The notes under the pieces were generated by a model, which was not told the DNA's origin, searched no databases, and saw nothing but the letters and a program-made list of their open reading frames with translations. The translations under genes and the position numbers were made by a program. 64,000 nucleotides of DNA, taken from contig NC_053149.1 in the NCBI RefSeq assembly GCF_016808335.1, positions 17,518,733-17,582,732 on the forward strand, given 5' to 3'. Shown here one piece after another: positions 23,973-35,114 of this stretch; the first letter of the stretch is position 1, and every line of letters begins with the position of its first letter. The stretch comes from Panicum virgatum. Its lineage: Eukaryota; Streptophyta; Magnoliopsida; Poales; Poaceae.

Positions 23973-24505
23973 GGTCAGCAATGCACAAAGAATTCCCTTC
24001 CTGTACAAGCTTGACAGCTGAAATGATAGAGCATAACATAGAAATAAAATTGTACTGGAAAATGGCTTACTTGGGAAGATACCACTTGGCTAAGGATCTC
24101 CCCGTCGCCTCTAACCGGCAACCAGCCAGACAAACAGCATCGAGGCAGCTGAGCGCAAATCCTAAAAGCGGCCGCAGGTAAAATCGACAGGAGAATCGAG
24201 GAAGAAAGCACTAGTACCACAGCGGCCGCAGTGTCGTCGCAGCTGGTCTCGATGCCGAGCATTAGGAGGTCGCGGCGGGCTGGGACGGCGCGAGCGGCGG
24301 TGCAGGAGGACGCCACGGTGGAGAGGGGACGGAGGGTAGGGGGAGGGGTTGCTGGATAGGGCGAAGAGGCGGAGGCGAGAAAGCGGTGGGGAGTGGAAGG
24401 AGGACGAAGAGAGGAGAAGGCCTTCGCCGGGACTCGTCGTCGGAGGATGGCGGCGATGGCGCGGGAAATGGGTGGCGATAAGGTCGGGAGAAGAGCGGCC
24501 GTCAT

Positions 24506-25126
24506 TCCCTCCGGGGCTCCGCTCCGCTCCGGTGGCTGCTGACTCCTCCGGGCCAATCCCCTCCCCCACACCTGTTTCTCGATAAAAATAGCGGCAGCGG
24601 CGCGGCGGGACCTGCGGCGCCGGCGCCCGGCGGGGCGGCGATGCTTGCAGCCTACAGCGGCACAGGCGATTGTCTGCGCCGGCGGTGGAACTTGCTGTGC
24701 CGGTGGCGGATCCTGCCGGCTGTTGCAGCAGGAACGCTCGCGTCAATACCTGCGGCAGTTGCGGCGCTTGTGCGCCTGACGAGCAAGACGAAGACCAGCA
24801 TCGTTTTGATTCAGCAGGCACCATATATCCTTTACCTTCTGATTTATTCCCTGATTTTTTTCAAATACCTTCTGAACTTTGAGTGTCGATTTAATGTTTA
24901 TTATGTGCATAATCATCTGATTTTTTCTAGTTATTTTAAAAAACGTTAAATAGCGGAGGCTATAGCCCGCTTTAGCCTAGATAGCCTCTGCAAAGAAATT
25001 CCGCTTAATGGCTTGGCCGGTGTTTTAAAATACTGGTTATGGTCATGTACTAATGACTGTTTTCCTCTTGTGTGATAAGAGTGTGTGTATGCGCGTCAAC
25101 TAAAGCCTATTTGGTCCATAACCCTA
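24506..25126. other. Region upstream of copy A, no gene confirmed
   Basis: Similarity between copies A and B stops close to the start codon (near 24.52 kb here, near 61.22 kb in copy B), so copy A has a different upstream region. A GC-rich stretch at 24590-24830 can be read as an Ala/Arg/Leu-rich peptide on the plus strand but has no known domain. A 'TAGCGG...GCCCGCTTTAGC' repeat-like segment lies at 24935-25030. Confidence 0.5.
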
Positions 25127-25210
25127 CACTACTGCAATAGTCTTTATAGAGATGGTTGAAAAATATTTTCAGAGGCGGGCAAGGCTAACCACCTCTGAAC
25201 AAATGGCTCT
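25127..25210 (+). mobile_element. Possible 5' end of a CACTA element
   Basis: The text begins CACTACTGCAATAG and contains an 'AGAGGCGGGC ... CCACCTCTGAAC' motif like the subterminal repeats of grass CACTA elements. No matching right terminus was found, so this would be a truncated end. Confidence 0.4.
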
Positions 25211-25388
25211 GTTAATTGAACAAAAAAATCCAAAAAAGGGGATGAGCCCGTCGAGCCCATCTGCGGCGCCGCCGCCCTTGTCCATCATGGCCATAATATT
25301 CTATCTCATAACAAGTAGTACCTAATATTCTATATCTTAAAATTATATACATAAATTATAATATTCTAAAAATTACAATTTTGCTGTA

Positions 25389-25830
25389 ATTAAAACTTTA
25401 CTGAAGTACTCCTAGAAAGCTTCACCAAGGCTCGCGCCCATCCCCGACCTTGGCTGTTGCAGAAGCAGGTGCCGCCGATGCGGCCAATTTGATCGTCGCG
25501 GCCAATTTTGTGGCTGTAGCCGCGGCCGAAGCCACTGATGTCCTTGCCATAGCCAAACGGCGCTGCGGCTGCCTCCAGGAAGGCCCTGGCTGATGCAGTT
25601 GTTGCTATGGCAGCTGGAGACCCTGTCATGGCAATCGCCGCAGCCGCCGTGGCTAGCGCCGCATCAGCAGTGGCCAATGATGGATCCATAAATAATTAAA
25701 GGAGGGGCTGATTTTTTTTCCTCTCCTTCCCTTCTTCTTCCTCCTCTTTTTCCTCATTATTTCTTCTCAGGAATGGAGGAGGGGCTCAAGCTGGAGCCCC
25801 CTGGACCCGGTGCTGGATCCGCCCCTGGCA
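25389..25830. other. Ala-codon-rich stretch and pyrimidine-rich repeat, unassigned
   Basis: 25389-25689 is rich in GCN/NGC triplets, so several frames on both strands are open and none can be called a gene. 25690-25830 has a long pyrimidine tract followed by 'GGGGCTCAAGCTGGAGCCCCC' and a 'GGATCCGCCCC' end. This resembles the segment at 27848-28016, so both are probably one repeat family. Confidence 0.35.
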
Positions 25831-26060
25831 GTGGCTACAGCTACAGCTACAGCTGCCAACTCAGCAACACGTGTTGTGACCGCAATATCGTTTCAGGGCA
25901 CGATGATGCAGAAGGATTGGACATCAGGTGGCAAACGGAGTTTGTTCTATAAAGTCATTAATATTATGCTCGAAGGCGTTTGCGGGCTCACTTCAGTGAT
26001 CAGCACCGTGAAGAGAATGTCCATTTTTGAAACTACTAAAGGTTCGCTGATCCTCGTGGG

Positions 26061-27761
26061 TGTTGACGGCCATAATTTCACATTCTAAGCCGTCAACTTC
26101 TTGGAAATAACATGAGCTTTACACTATGTTCCATTCATATTTTGTTTATTTCTAATGAGTTCCATCAGTTTTGGATGAGTTGAGATTGCAGGAGCAAGTG
26201 TACCAAAAATTGGGCAAATTTGGGCAGAAACCCAGGCCGACCGGCCTCTCCTAAGCCGGCCGGCCTGGCACCCCCAAAGACACAGCCCCGGCTTCGAACC
26301 AGTGGCAATGTGACACATTCAAGGGACTCAGAGTCGAGGGTTGGGCATTAGTTCAAATGGATACACCGAAAGGCTTCAACATCCATTCAAAGAACTGCAA
26401 GACAACCCAAGATCAAAAGAATTTCAGCAACCCACTTCCCTGGAGATTGTACAAAGGCAGTGCGAAGTCCCGGCAAAACCAGAGGACGAAATGGGCCAGA
26501 GGGAGGCCGGCCGGCCTCCCCTAGACCGGCCAGCCTAGCAACTACAGCAATCGAGCAAACCCAACTGTCAACCGACTCCAGGGAGCGATCAGAGCCGTTG
26601 TCCGAAAGGCGGCGGCCACGTGGCGGCAACTCCAGGCCGGCCGGCCTAGGGGAGGCCGGCCAGCCCCACATGGAGGCCTCTCAGGCTGAGGTTTGGCGTG
26701 GAAGTTAAGCGCAACGAGATTACCTGCTTCCAACCGACGCTACCTGCAGTAACCGCCAGAACCGACCTTGAGAAGGATATAAAAGGTGGCACCATCCATC
26801 ACTTCAACACACACCATTGGAGCTCTTCTCTTCCACTTGTACTTTCTAGATTAGGTTAGTAGCTTGGGAGTTAGAGTCAAGTAGAGCTTGCTCGGGATTC
26901 TGGAGTCGTCGGAAGTCTAGTATAGCTCTTGTATCTTTCTTTTGACTTTATTAATATAAGTTATCTTCTTTACTTTTCTGAGTCAGCTTTACTTTCCGTA
27001 GTCTTTTATTTACTCAAGTCTGAGGTTCAGCTTGAGCACGGAAGTTTTCCTTTAGCTTAGGCTAAGTTATCTCTCTTAGTGATTGGGAATTTATCTTACG
27101 GGTTTTCTCGCCCGGACTACAGTATCTCAAGTTAGTACTCTAGGTTGAGGGGGATTTCTCTCGAAGGCCTCGAGAGAAATCCTAACACCGAGTGCAGACG
27201 TGGTGTCTGACCTTAGTGTTAGCTAGAAAGTGTGTTCCACCCCACGGAACCGTTGTGGTAGTCGGTAGGTGGTGACCTCCCTATCCGTCCTTTGTAGTCC
27301 ACCACCCTATCATAACAGTAGTGCAGGTTGCCATTGGACTTCCCTCTCATCTCTTTCTGTAGTCCTTCCTCTTCCAGCCACCAAAGTAAGCTCTGCTTTA
27401 TCGAAAACTAGTAGGGTGTTTAGTCTGATCTAGAGAGGCTAGCTCGATAGTTCAGAAGTGTATCAGGTGTCTTATCTCGCTGGTTGTCCTCCCAGCTGCT
27501 ACCTCTCTAACGTTTAGAGTCTTCGTGTGTCACTCGGTCATTGCCTGGCCATTTATCTCACTACCTATCTGGCTTACCCCCCGTCTAGTCAGCCGGTCGA
27601 TAAAGCTAGTACTATTGTCAATCGATTTACAATACTCTTTACCATAATGCTTCCCTGAGGAAAAATACGATACCCTGGAATACTCCAAGGTGAAGTGCTA
27701 CAGCGGTGATTCTGTGCGCTTGCAGAATATCTATTCTAATCGGGCATAAGAAACGCCAACA
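26061..27761 (+). mobile_element. Solo LTR of a Ty3/gypsy element, 1701 bp
   Basis: Starts TGTTGACGGCC and ends CGCCAACA. The 5-bp target-site duplication GTGGG is perfect (26056-26060 and 27762-27766). Layout matches the LTR at 38547-40079: 'TGTTGACG..CGTCAACTT' start, a CCGGCCGGCC-rich zone (26240-26660), a TATAAAA promoter (26778) and an end zone with 'CGGT.ATTCTGTGCGCTTGC'. No internal element sequence remains, so it arose by recombination between two LTRs. Confidence 0.9.
26778..26784 (+). promoter_or_regulatory. TATA box of the solo LTR
   Basis: TATAAAA lies about 720 bp into the LTR, at the place where the related LTR at 38547 has TATAAATA. It probably marks the U3/R boundary region. 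Confidence 0.55.
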
Positions 27762-27847
27762 GTGGGTTTTCTCGCGCTTGTTGCTGGCGCAGCTTTCAGT
27801 GCTGATGGTTGGGTTGAGGCAGCCATGAATCTCCTTTTGTAACTGGG

Positions 27848-28487
27848 AGCAGTGGCGGAGCCAGTACCAGCATCTAGGGGGCTCATTCCTCTTCCTCCGT
27901 CTTCTTCTTTCTCCTTTCCCTTCTCTCCTCATCCTCTTCCTTCCTCTTTGCTTATAATGAAGTTCTCGGGGTAGGGGGGGGGGGCTTGAGCCCCCTGCCC
28001 CTCCTCCTTCCTCATGGCAAACCGGCATAGATACTCTGGCATGGAAGGAAAAAAATAATCAAATTTATATTGTACGCCATTTTATGTTATGCCCTAGATT
28101 GGTGTGTTTTTCTTTTTTTGAGTCGAAATGGTGTACTGTACCACTTACTATGATCATCTTCTGATGAAAAGTTTCACGCTTTGTAATAAAAACCTGACTT
28201 GTAGCGGTGAAACACCTATTGTAACTATTTCGAACTTGTATGGTTCCTTGTTGTAAGAGGAAGAACTATTATAAACTATTTCGAATTTGTCTGGTTTGTT
28301 GTTGTAAAAGGAAGATGTGTGCCAATTGGCAAGTAAGGAAGTTGAAACCCAAGAATATTAGTAGCAACCTTTTACAATAGAGGAAAATAATAACCTGTCA
28401 GTTGTCTCAAGGTTCCTTTTCGCAAAGAGGGGAGAAGTACTTGTTTGGCCAGCCCCTTGGCAACAGCGTGTCAGCTGTCCATACCAT
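27848..28487. other. Repeat fragment and possible 3' UTR-like DNA
   Basis: 27848-28016 begins CAGTGGCGGAGCCAG, holds a pyrimidine tract and ends near 'GGGCTTGAGCCCCCTGCCCC', like the segment at 25690-25830. Bases 28217-28310 hold an imperfect tandem duplication around 'CTATTTCGAACTTGT' and 'TTGTTGTAAGAGGAAGA'. No gene is visible. Confidence 0.4.
28483..28487. repeat. Target-site duplication ACCAT (left) of the large gypsy element
   Basis: ACCAT directly precedes the 5' LTR and recurs at 46727-46731 directly after the 3' LTR, 18.2 kb away. Confidence 0.95.
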
Positions 28488-29504
28488 TGTTGATACCGTT
28501 TTTCGGCACATGTCAAAGGATCGGTAGAAGAAAGGAATGCATGTTGAAATAACGATGGTGCATGGGAGGTAAAGATCGGGCACAGTTTAGTACCGATCAG
28601 GCGTCTCAGTGTTTTCTAGGCAAATTTTGATACAGGACAGCCTCAGATTGGAAGGCGGTATTTTCTGTTTATTAGAATAAATTTCTTTAGATAGAATCAA
28701 TGTTTTGCCGTAATCGGCTAGGACTGTGTTAGCGTGGGGTATAAATATGAATCCCCGAGCTATTGTAAAGATTGATACACATCCAACAAACAAAACTTTA
28801 CTCTACTTGCAATTTACTTTCTCGTCGGTGGCTTCGCCATCTTTTTTCTTTCTGCGAGTCCTTTCAAGCTGATCAAGGACGCCTCACATTCGAGCGACTT
28901 GATTTGCTGGTAAGTTTTCATTTACCGAGTAAATCTGAGATTTAGCTTCCGGGCGTATCGCTGTCGCTTCGTTCAGATCTATTCAAAATTTATCGAAGTT
29001 ATCTAAGTTTTGATCTCGGGCGCATCGCTGTTTTCTCGTTTAGATTAATTCACCAATTACCCAGCTTAGTGATCTGTTTAATCAGTTGTAAGCTCCATGT
29101 TTATCACGATAAACCTTATAAAGCCGATTAGATTAAATCATAAGTTTAGCTTTGTCCAGATCCATACATTCGTGGGTTTGTACATTGTTACCTGGCACGT
29201 GTCGGCTTTTAGATCTAGCCGTCTGGTTGCTCATCGGCATCGGCAGCTCATTGTCGATTCATAGTAGATCGCTTTTATTATACGCTTACTCTACACGGTT
29301 TTTTTTGTCACCTTCTATATCGGCAAAGCCTTGGTGATACCCCACGTAAGAGTGATTTGGAAATCCAGCCGATACACTCTTGAATTTGACGGTTTATTGT
29401 TTCCTTGTCAATTTACAGGTCAAATTGACTGGCACGCTTGGTCTGCATTCTGAGGCTAGGCGAACGGTGCCCTCAGATTCCAGTGTGTTGATTTTGCGTC
29501 AACA
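28488..29504 (+). repeat. 5' LTR of the large gypsy element
   Basis: 1017 bp, same length as the 3' LTR. Most differences between the two look like transitions. A TATAAATA box lies at 28740-28747. Confidence 0.93.
28740..28747 (+). promoter_or_regulatory. TATA box in the 5' LTR
   Basis: TATAAATA, conserved at 45962-45969 in the 3' LTR. It is the probable core promoter for the element's RNA. Confidence 0.6.
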
Positions 29505-29782
29505 CATCTTTTGGCACGCTCGGTGGGACCCGGAACATCAAGATATCAGAGAAGGCAGAGATCTCGGGAAACAATCAGATCCCGATTGATAAAGAGAAGT
29601 TGAAGGAAGAACACAAAGCAGAACTTAAAGCTCTCACAGATGCTTTTGAGCAACAGTGCCTTTTGTCCTTCAACACCAACAGAAGCGGAGAGGTAGTCAA
29701 AAAGTTCAATTTTTAATTTTCAAAAAAAAAGTTCAATTTTCCCACTTTTGTACTATATGAAGAGTCACAGAAGGAGGACAAG

Positions 29783-30950
29783 ATGATTCATCAGATGAAT
29801 CAGGCGTTCGGACATGCTTTCGTAAATCATGCTCCACTCATGGCCAACCACATCCACAACGCTGTGATCAAGACGCTACAAGATAGAGGGACACCTGGCT
29901 TTGTGGGACCAGCCTACTATCAGGGATGTCAGATGGTCTTTTCTCCTATTGGATCGGCTCCTGGGATATCACAGATCCATCCTCAAGCTACGGCTGATGA
30001 GGGTGTCATAGATGCACAGCCGATCAGTGCTGTAGCGTCACCTCAGATCCCTCCTGTGTACACCAACTCTACACCGATGGCCACATATGCACAGGGGGAC
30101 TTCATGTCAGGATACCCAGTTGGTTGGAATCCAACTACTGGACTTGGTATGCCTCCGGAATTCATGATTCCATCTCCATCAAAGCAGCCAAGTACATCGG
30201 CTTCTCAGCCGATGAACCAGCAAGAAAATGTGTCGGCTCCACAGCCGATTCAGCCTCAAGACACCACAACAGAAGTTTTGGCAAACAGTCCAAGCCATGT
30301 GTCGGCCCCATGGCCGACACCTCAACAACAGTATCTGGCGATGATGTTACAACCCAAGTCACCAACAGAAGTTTTGGCAAACAGATTCCCTCATGCCAAC
30401 GGAGTCACATGGGTTTTCCAAGATCTTGCGACTGGTATGTTGCGCCATGTGGATGTGCCTAATGTACCTAGCTTTGCATGCCGTCAGTCTGGTCAGGGGG
30501 CAGCACAGAGCAGTCCAAGCAATGAGATGGTGTTGTACCAATCACCATCTAATCAACCTCCTCAGCAAGCTACACAAGCTGCATCGGTTGTTCAGCCGAT
30601 GACCTCGCTAAACGTCCAGCCTGCATCGGCAACCTTGCAGTTGACTCCACCAGCACCACATGTAGGATCAGCTGGTGACCAACAGGTCGACTGGGCATCT
30701 AAGATTGCTGAGATGATGAGAGATCAGTTTGGTTTGAAGCCAAAGCAGCAGAATCTGATGTACAGAACTCCATATCCAGCTGTTTATGATCAACTGCCAT
30801 TGCCCCACAAGTACAAGTTTCTAGATTTCACCAAGTTTTCTAAACAGGGAGAGGTCTCCACTGTGGAACATATCAACAGGTTCATTGTGCAGTGTGGAGA
30901 GGCAGCTCAACACGACGCATTAAAAGTGCGTTTGTTTTCCATGTCCTTGT
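29783..30950 (+). pseudogene. Gypsy gag, 5' part, cut by a nested LTR
   Basis: An open frame from ATG 29783 encodes a Pro/Gln/Ser/Ala-rich N-terminal region with repeated 'EVLAN' units (about residues 165 and 195). The beginning of the capsid domain follows (QLPLPHKYKFLDFTKFSKQG near 30795, then VEHINRFIVQCGEA). The frame is interrupted at 30950 by the nested element and resumes at 35115 with SGSAFTWFTTLPANFI, the typical next part of a gypsy capsid. Confidence 0.88.
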
Positions 30951-31387
30951 TGTAACACCCCAGTGTTAATTTAGGTGCTAATTCCGTGCTTAGTCACTAA
31001 TCATCACTTAAGCATGGTTATTAGTGTTAATCGTGTAGGCTTAGTTAAATTTCAATTATTGACTTAGCTTTGACCCCTATTTTCTCCCAAATCCAAAACT
31101 CGAATCAACTTTTGCCCAACATCAATATTGTAGAACTTTTCTTCCTCTACAACTTTCATTTTGGCCAAATTTCAAGTTTCAGCACGAAATTTAAAGAAAA
31201 CCTTTAATTTTGCTTTGAATAGGACATTTTCAAATGCACTCAAGTTTCAAATTTAATCTTTGAAACCATTATTCAAATGAAAAAGTGCCTGAAATAAAAG
31301 TTGAAGATCTAAAAATTTTGAATAACTTTCGTATTCATAAGTTTTTCATTTGAGGCCAAGAAAAAGGAGAAAAACTGAATTTACGAA

Positions 31388-32476
31388 TTGTATTTTGAAC
31401 TTCAGTTTATTTACGAGACTGCCCTCATTCCATCTCTCTCCTTCCTCTGTTTTTCCCTCCCTCACGCCGTCGCCGCCTTGGCGTCGGGCCGTCACACCGG
31501 TGCCATCCTCTGGCCGGCCACGCGCCACGCCATGAGCCAAACCGCCCTCCCTGGCAACACCTCGCGCTTGCCACGCGTCTACGATGCTCGGCCGGGCGAC
31601 ACGCCGCCAAACGCCGTCGCCCACTCGCCGTCGCTGCGCTCCAGCCCCGCCGGCGAGCCCTCCACGTGTCGGCCATCGCACCTCAACGTCCACGCGAGCC
31701 CGTGCTTATCCCGTCCAGTGCCCAAGTCTGTTTTCCCCTCCCCTTCTCCTTCCTCAGGCTCAGGATGAGCCGAGCCCGAGCAGAGCTGCCACCGCCGGCG
31801 CCTCTCTGGCCAAACCCCACCTTGATTCTTCGCGCCCAGGTTCACCGAAGCCTCGCCGCCACAGCCATGGGCCGAGCCCACTGCTTGCGCGCACGAACGC
31901 CACCGCCGCGCGCTTACCACCGCCATGGCCCCCGCCCCAACCCATCGCGGAGTACCCCTCCCCGACCCTCCTCGGCTCCAATCGACCCTGGGAACGGGAT
32001 TCACTAGCCGCAGAGAAGCTCGTCGACCCCCTCCCTGCCGCCAGACCCGCCGGAGCACCGCCGCCGTCATCTCCATGGCCAGCCGCCGGCCCTGCTCCGT
32101 GAAGCCTCCCCCTTCGGCCCTCTTCCTCCCAAACCGAGCCCGCATCGAGCTTCCTCACGCCCCACCGGTGCTCCTCGACCCGAGCCCGACGACCCGAGGT
32201 CATCGGAGCGCCGTCGCCGCCGCCAGTTACCGCCCCCGGCCGCCCTCCTCCGCGGCGAGCTCGCCTCCAACCACCCCGACCCCAAACGAGACCGCCAGAT
32301 GGTTGCCCTCGCCGCCCTCGTGCTTTCCCCCTATTCCCCCTCGCCGCCGGCGATCACCGGCGCCGGAAAATGGGCCGCCGCCGCCTCCCCTATCTCCAAC
32401 CCCAGCCAAGGGCCATTTTGTAAAATATTTTAAGTTTCCAGGGACCTTTATGCAAGAATCAGGGACCCCAACGTAA
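31388..32476 (+). other. GC-rich open zone inside the large LTR
   Basis: Long open frames occur in several registers on both strands, rich in Pro, Ser, Arg and Ala. They lie in the LTR and have no recognisable domain. Open frames on both strands together point to base composition rather than a protein. A short leader-like peptide in the LTR transcript cannot be excluded. Confidence 0.5.
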
Positions 32477-33782
32477 TATTTAGTTTGTATTTCAATCCAA
32501 ATTTCAGTGAACTTTGAAAATGCATAGTAAATAGTAAAAAAATCATAAAATAGTAAATGAAGATGTTTTGGAATCCTTGTAAGTAGATCTATGCAGTAGA
32601 TTCATAATCTTGTCGGCTTTAGTAGAAAAATATTGCTCTAGGTATTTATCTGTGCTGGTTAGGAATAAATTCATATTTGTAGTTGTGCTGCTCTGTTTGC
32701 TATGAAATTTTTATGATAGGCTTCTCATGTGATGTATGTTCTGTGGTAAAAATTTCAGAATTATTAATATATGTATGACTGAGTTATTGATTTAACTTGA
32801 ATAGTGCTTTATAAATGGTTTTAAATGCTTTATAAATAAAATATAGATGCTAAAATAGAAAATGTGATTCCCCTGCCCTTGTATGATGTTATGTTAGTCT
32901 AGGGAAGTGTAATATGACCATGTATTTATAGAAAATATGAAGTTTCACATTTAACTTGCTCTCACTCGATTAAGTGCAATAAAGATTTGTATTTTACATA
33001 ATGAATTAATTATAAATCCTGAGCATGCAATATTCATACAGTAGTCTCGTATTTGCATTGGTAGTTCACAGTAAAATTCCCAGGCCCATGAGTTGTTGCA
33101 TTTGTTTGGTTCCTAGATATAGTATTCTTTTTGTGTGTTGCTAAAGGATGCTTCCCTACATGTTAATTTCAGTAGCTAATTCCTGTTCCTGTATAAATCA
33201 TGTTAACCCTTTTAGGACAAGAATATGGTTTGTGTTTATTCACCTTGCTTATGTTTGTTTGTTAAGATAAATAAAGTCTAGAGTTATTCCTTCTTGATTT
33301 ATAATATTGCTTGGTTTTTCTAAACGAGTTTAGTAATGCTTGTTGGAAGGAAACACTTCAGCCTAAAATGAGTTAAATTCTGAACTCACACATCAACACT
33401 CAAATCGTTCAGTTATTACTTTCATTGTGGGGGCTACTCCGTCGATACCTGTCAGTCTTGTCGGTTCTTTAATTGCATTATATCAAAATGCATCACATCA
33501 TGAGCACTCCTGCATCATGTGTTGTTTTCCTTAAGTTCATGCATTTGCACCGTTGCATGTCATTTAGGTACGCTAGATGTGCGATGCGTGGAACTGAAGG
33601 ATAAAGTCAGAGCCGAACCCGAAGATGATGTTTGGTGGACATATCCAGAAGATGGATGGATGGATCTCGATATGCATGATCGATTGAGGGTGCTCGTTAA
33701 GCGAGTATCATCTAACTAACACTAACTTAGTGTTAATCCCAGACAAGCCACGGAGCATAACCTTAATTTTAGTATTCAATGT

Positions 33783-33802
33783 TATATATATATATATATA
33801 TA
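33783..33802. repeat. TA dinucleotide repeat
   Basis: A short perfect (TA)n run in the large LTR. Confidence 0.85.
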
Positions 33803-35114
33803 GTGCATTTACATTTCTAGGAATTGATTGGAACCCTAAATGCATGATCCATAGGTTCCCTCAGTTACCTTACTAGTGGGTAAATCATTAGTACTGCCAT
33901 GCTTAATCAGGATTCGGTAGAAGTTGAGTGATTCCTGTCACTCGCGAGTTATAGGTTCTTATTACTTACGACAAAGTGGCTTGAAAGTGGTTAATGAGAA
34001 AAAGGAAGGAATTTGAGACCGGGCGGAGGTGAAATTGGTTATGGATATGTAATGGATGGAAAATAAGCCTCCGCCTGTGTCGATTGAGGACCGTACCGTT
34101 GATGGCTGTGCTGGCTATGATTGAACAGTACTAACCACATACCGGAAGTAGGAGGTAGTCAAAACCAGTAAGCTAATTACCTAAATTGCGTTGGAATCTG
34201 AGTCTCGACCTGCGGTGCTAGGCAAGGGTTGACGGATGGGATAGTCATCCACGGGTTCACGCGGTGTTCGCACGTGTGGGGCTCCTCATCCGGGTGCTGG
34301 CGGGCTTGATTCAGGCTTCAGGGTAATCATGGGAACAGTTGCTTGGTGGGACCCGATGGGGTTGCACTTGGCGTGTGAGTTAGGTCCACCTTGCAATGTT
34401 AAATCGGATCGATTTGCCATGACTCGCAGTTATGAGAATCTTGGTCACTTCATCGCATCGTAGTAAAGAAGTGGAATGAGACTGGAATGGAAAAGTTGAG
34501 TTGTATGTTACTAAAGATAATATGAACAATCATGTATGCTCTAGAGAACTAGGCAAACCTAGTTTATATCTATCAACTCAATTGGAACTAAAATATTGAA
34601 AGTAAGGATCCAATAATAGTAGTTTTTCAGCAAAATAACTCCAGAGCCAAACAGCTTTGCATGTCTAGATAATGAGCTAAGTATACCCATAGACGGGTAA
34701 GTCTTACTGAGTCTTAGAGTACTCAGGGTTTATTGTTACCCTATTTTCAGGTGTAGCTGCTGCTGGTTGAAGCTGACCAGGATTCACATCGGTGGGTTCG
34801 ATGTGACATCCTCCCGACTTCGTAGATCTTGTGGTTTTCAAACTGAACTTCATTTCTAAATTTCCGCTGCACTTTTAACTCTGATAACTTTTATTTAAAC
34901 TTAATTGTAATACTTTGCATTGTAAACTTAATTTTGAGAACTTTTGTCTGCTTGTAATCATCTGTGCTCGTCTTCGTGCGAGACTTCTGGTGTTTTCAAT
35001 CCTTAGCCCATTAGGCTGCCGGATTACACCGTTTAAAGTGCGCTATAACTTGATTAACGCTTAAAATGATAGTTAGCGCACTTAAGCTGGTTTAATTTAA
35101 GCGGTTCTGTGACA

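Larger units (their letters stand above)
10705..24505 (-). pseudogene. Copy A: broken tRNA threonylcarbamoyladenosine synthase (OSGEPL/Kae1 type) gene
   Basis: This is a 13-exon paralogue of the intact gene at 55851-61201. Exons: 24505-24218, 24115-24071, 23751-23677, 23591-23494, 23153-23063, 22386-22337, 21880-21690, 21573-21487, 17827-17749, 17671-17588, 17514-17400, 17153-17065 and 10833-10705. Lesions relative to copy B: (i) the exon 2 acceptor AG is CG at 24117-24116; (ii) exon 4 has one extra base in a T run at 23580-23584, so the frame soon meets TGA; (iii) the SGGHN motif in exon 7 reads SGRHN (codon 21878-21876); (iv) exon 8 has one extra base in an A run at 21539-21544, destroying the frame at NFSYAG. 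Introns are swollen by an RTE LINE (intron 8) and a copia element (intron 12). Exon 5 still reads HHMEAH. A modified transcript cannot be excluded, but a normal full-length product is very unlikely. Confidence 0.9.
25897..27842 (+). pseudogene. Unrecognised coding exon split by a solo LTR
   Basis: An open frame from a possible acceptor at 25895-25896 runs with GTMMQKDWTSGGKRSLFYK and VISTVKRMSIFETTKGS to the LTR insertion at 26060. Taking out the LTR and one target-site copy, the same frame continues at 27767 with FLALVAGAAFSADGWVEAAM and stops at TAA 27840-27842. That the frame is kept exactly across the excised element argues that this was coding before the insertion. The part around the junction is hydrophobic and could be a membrane segment. 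I do not recognise the family and see no secure upstream exon. It may be a gene fragment. Confidence 0.5.
30951..35114 (+). mobile_element. Very large solo LTR (4164 bp) nested in gag
   Basis: Begins TGTAACACCCC and ends TTCTGTGACA (TG..CA). The 5-bp target-site duplication CTTGT is perfect (30946-30950 and 35115-35119). The start is not repeated internally, there are no retroviral domains, and no primer site or internal region is seen; all this fits a solo LTR rather than a full element. It holds a GC-rich, Pro/Arg/Ser-coding-like zone (31420-32410), AT-rich DNA, a TA repeat and an 'ATCATCTGTGCTCGTCTTCG' 3' zone. LTRs of this size and start occur in the Del/Tekay gypsy lineage, so I infer that origin. 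Confidence 0.82.

Noticed and set aside
10705..24505. Copy A as a second working enzyme gene
   Set aside because: Lost exon 2 acceptor, frameshifts in exons 4 and 8 and a changed SGGH motif make a functional product very unlikely.
25389..25689. 99-codon Ala-rich minus-strand frame
   Set aside because: A GCN-repeat-like stretch opens several frames; no homologue or splice context can be seen.
25127..28487. Complete CACTA element
   Set aside because: Only a left-end-like motif is present; no TAGTG right terminus with a matching 3-bp duplication was found.
31388..32476. Possible genes in the GC-rich zone, both strands
   Set aside because: They lie inside an LTR defined by a perfect TSD, and frames on both strands are open because of composition.
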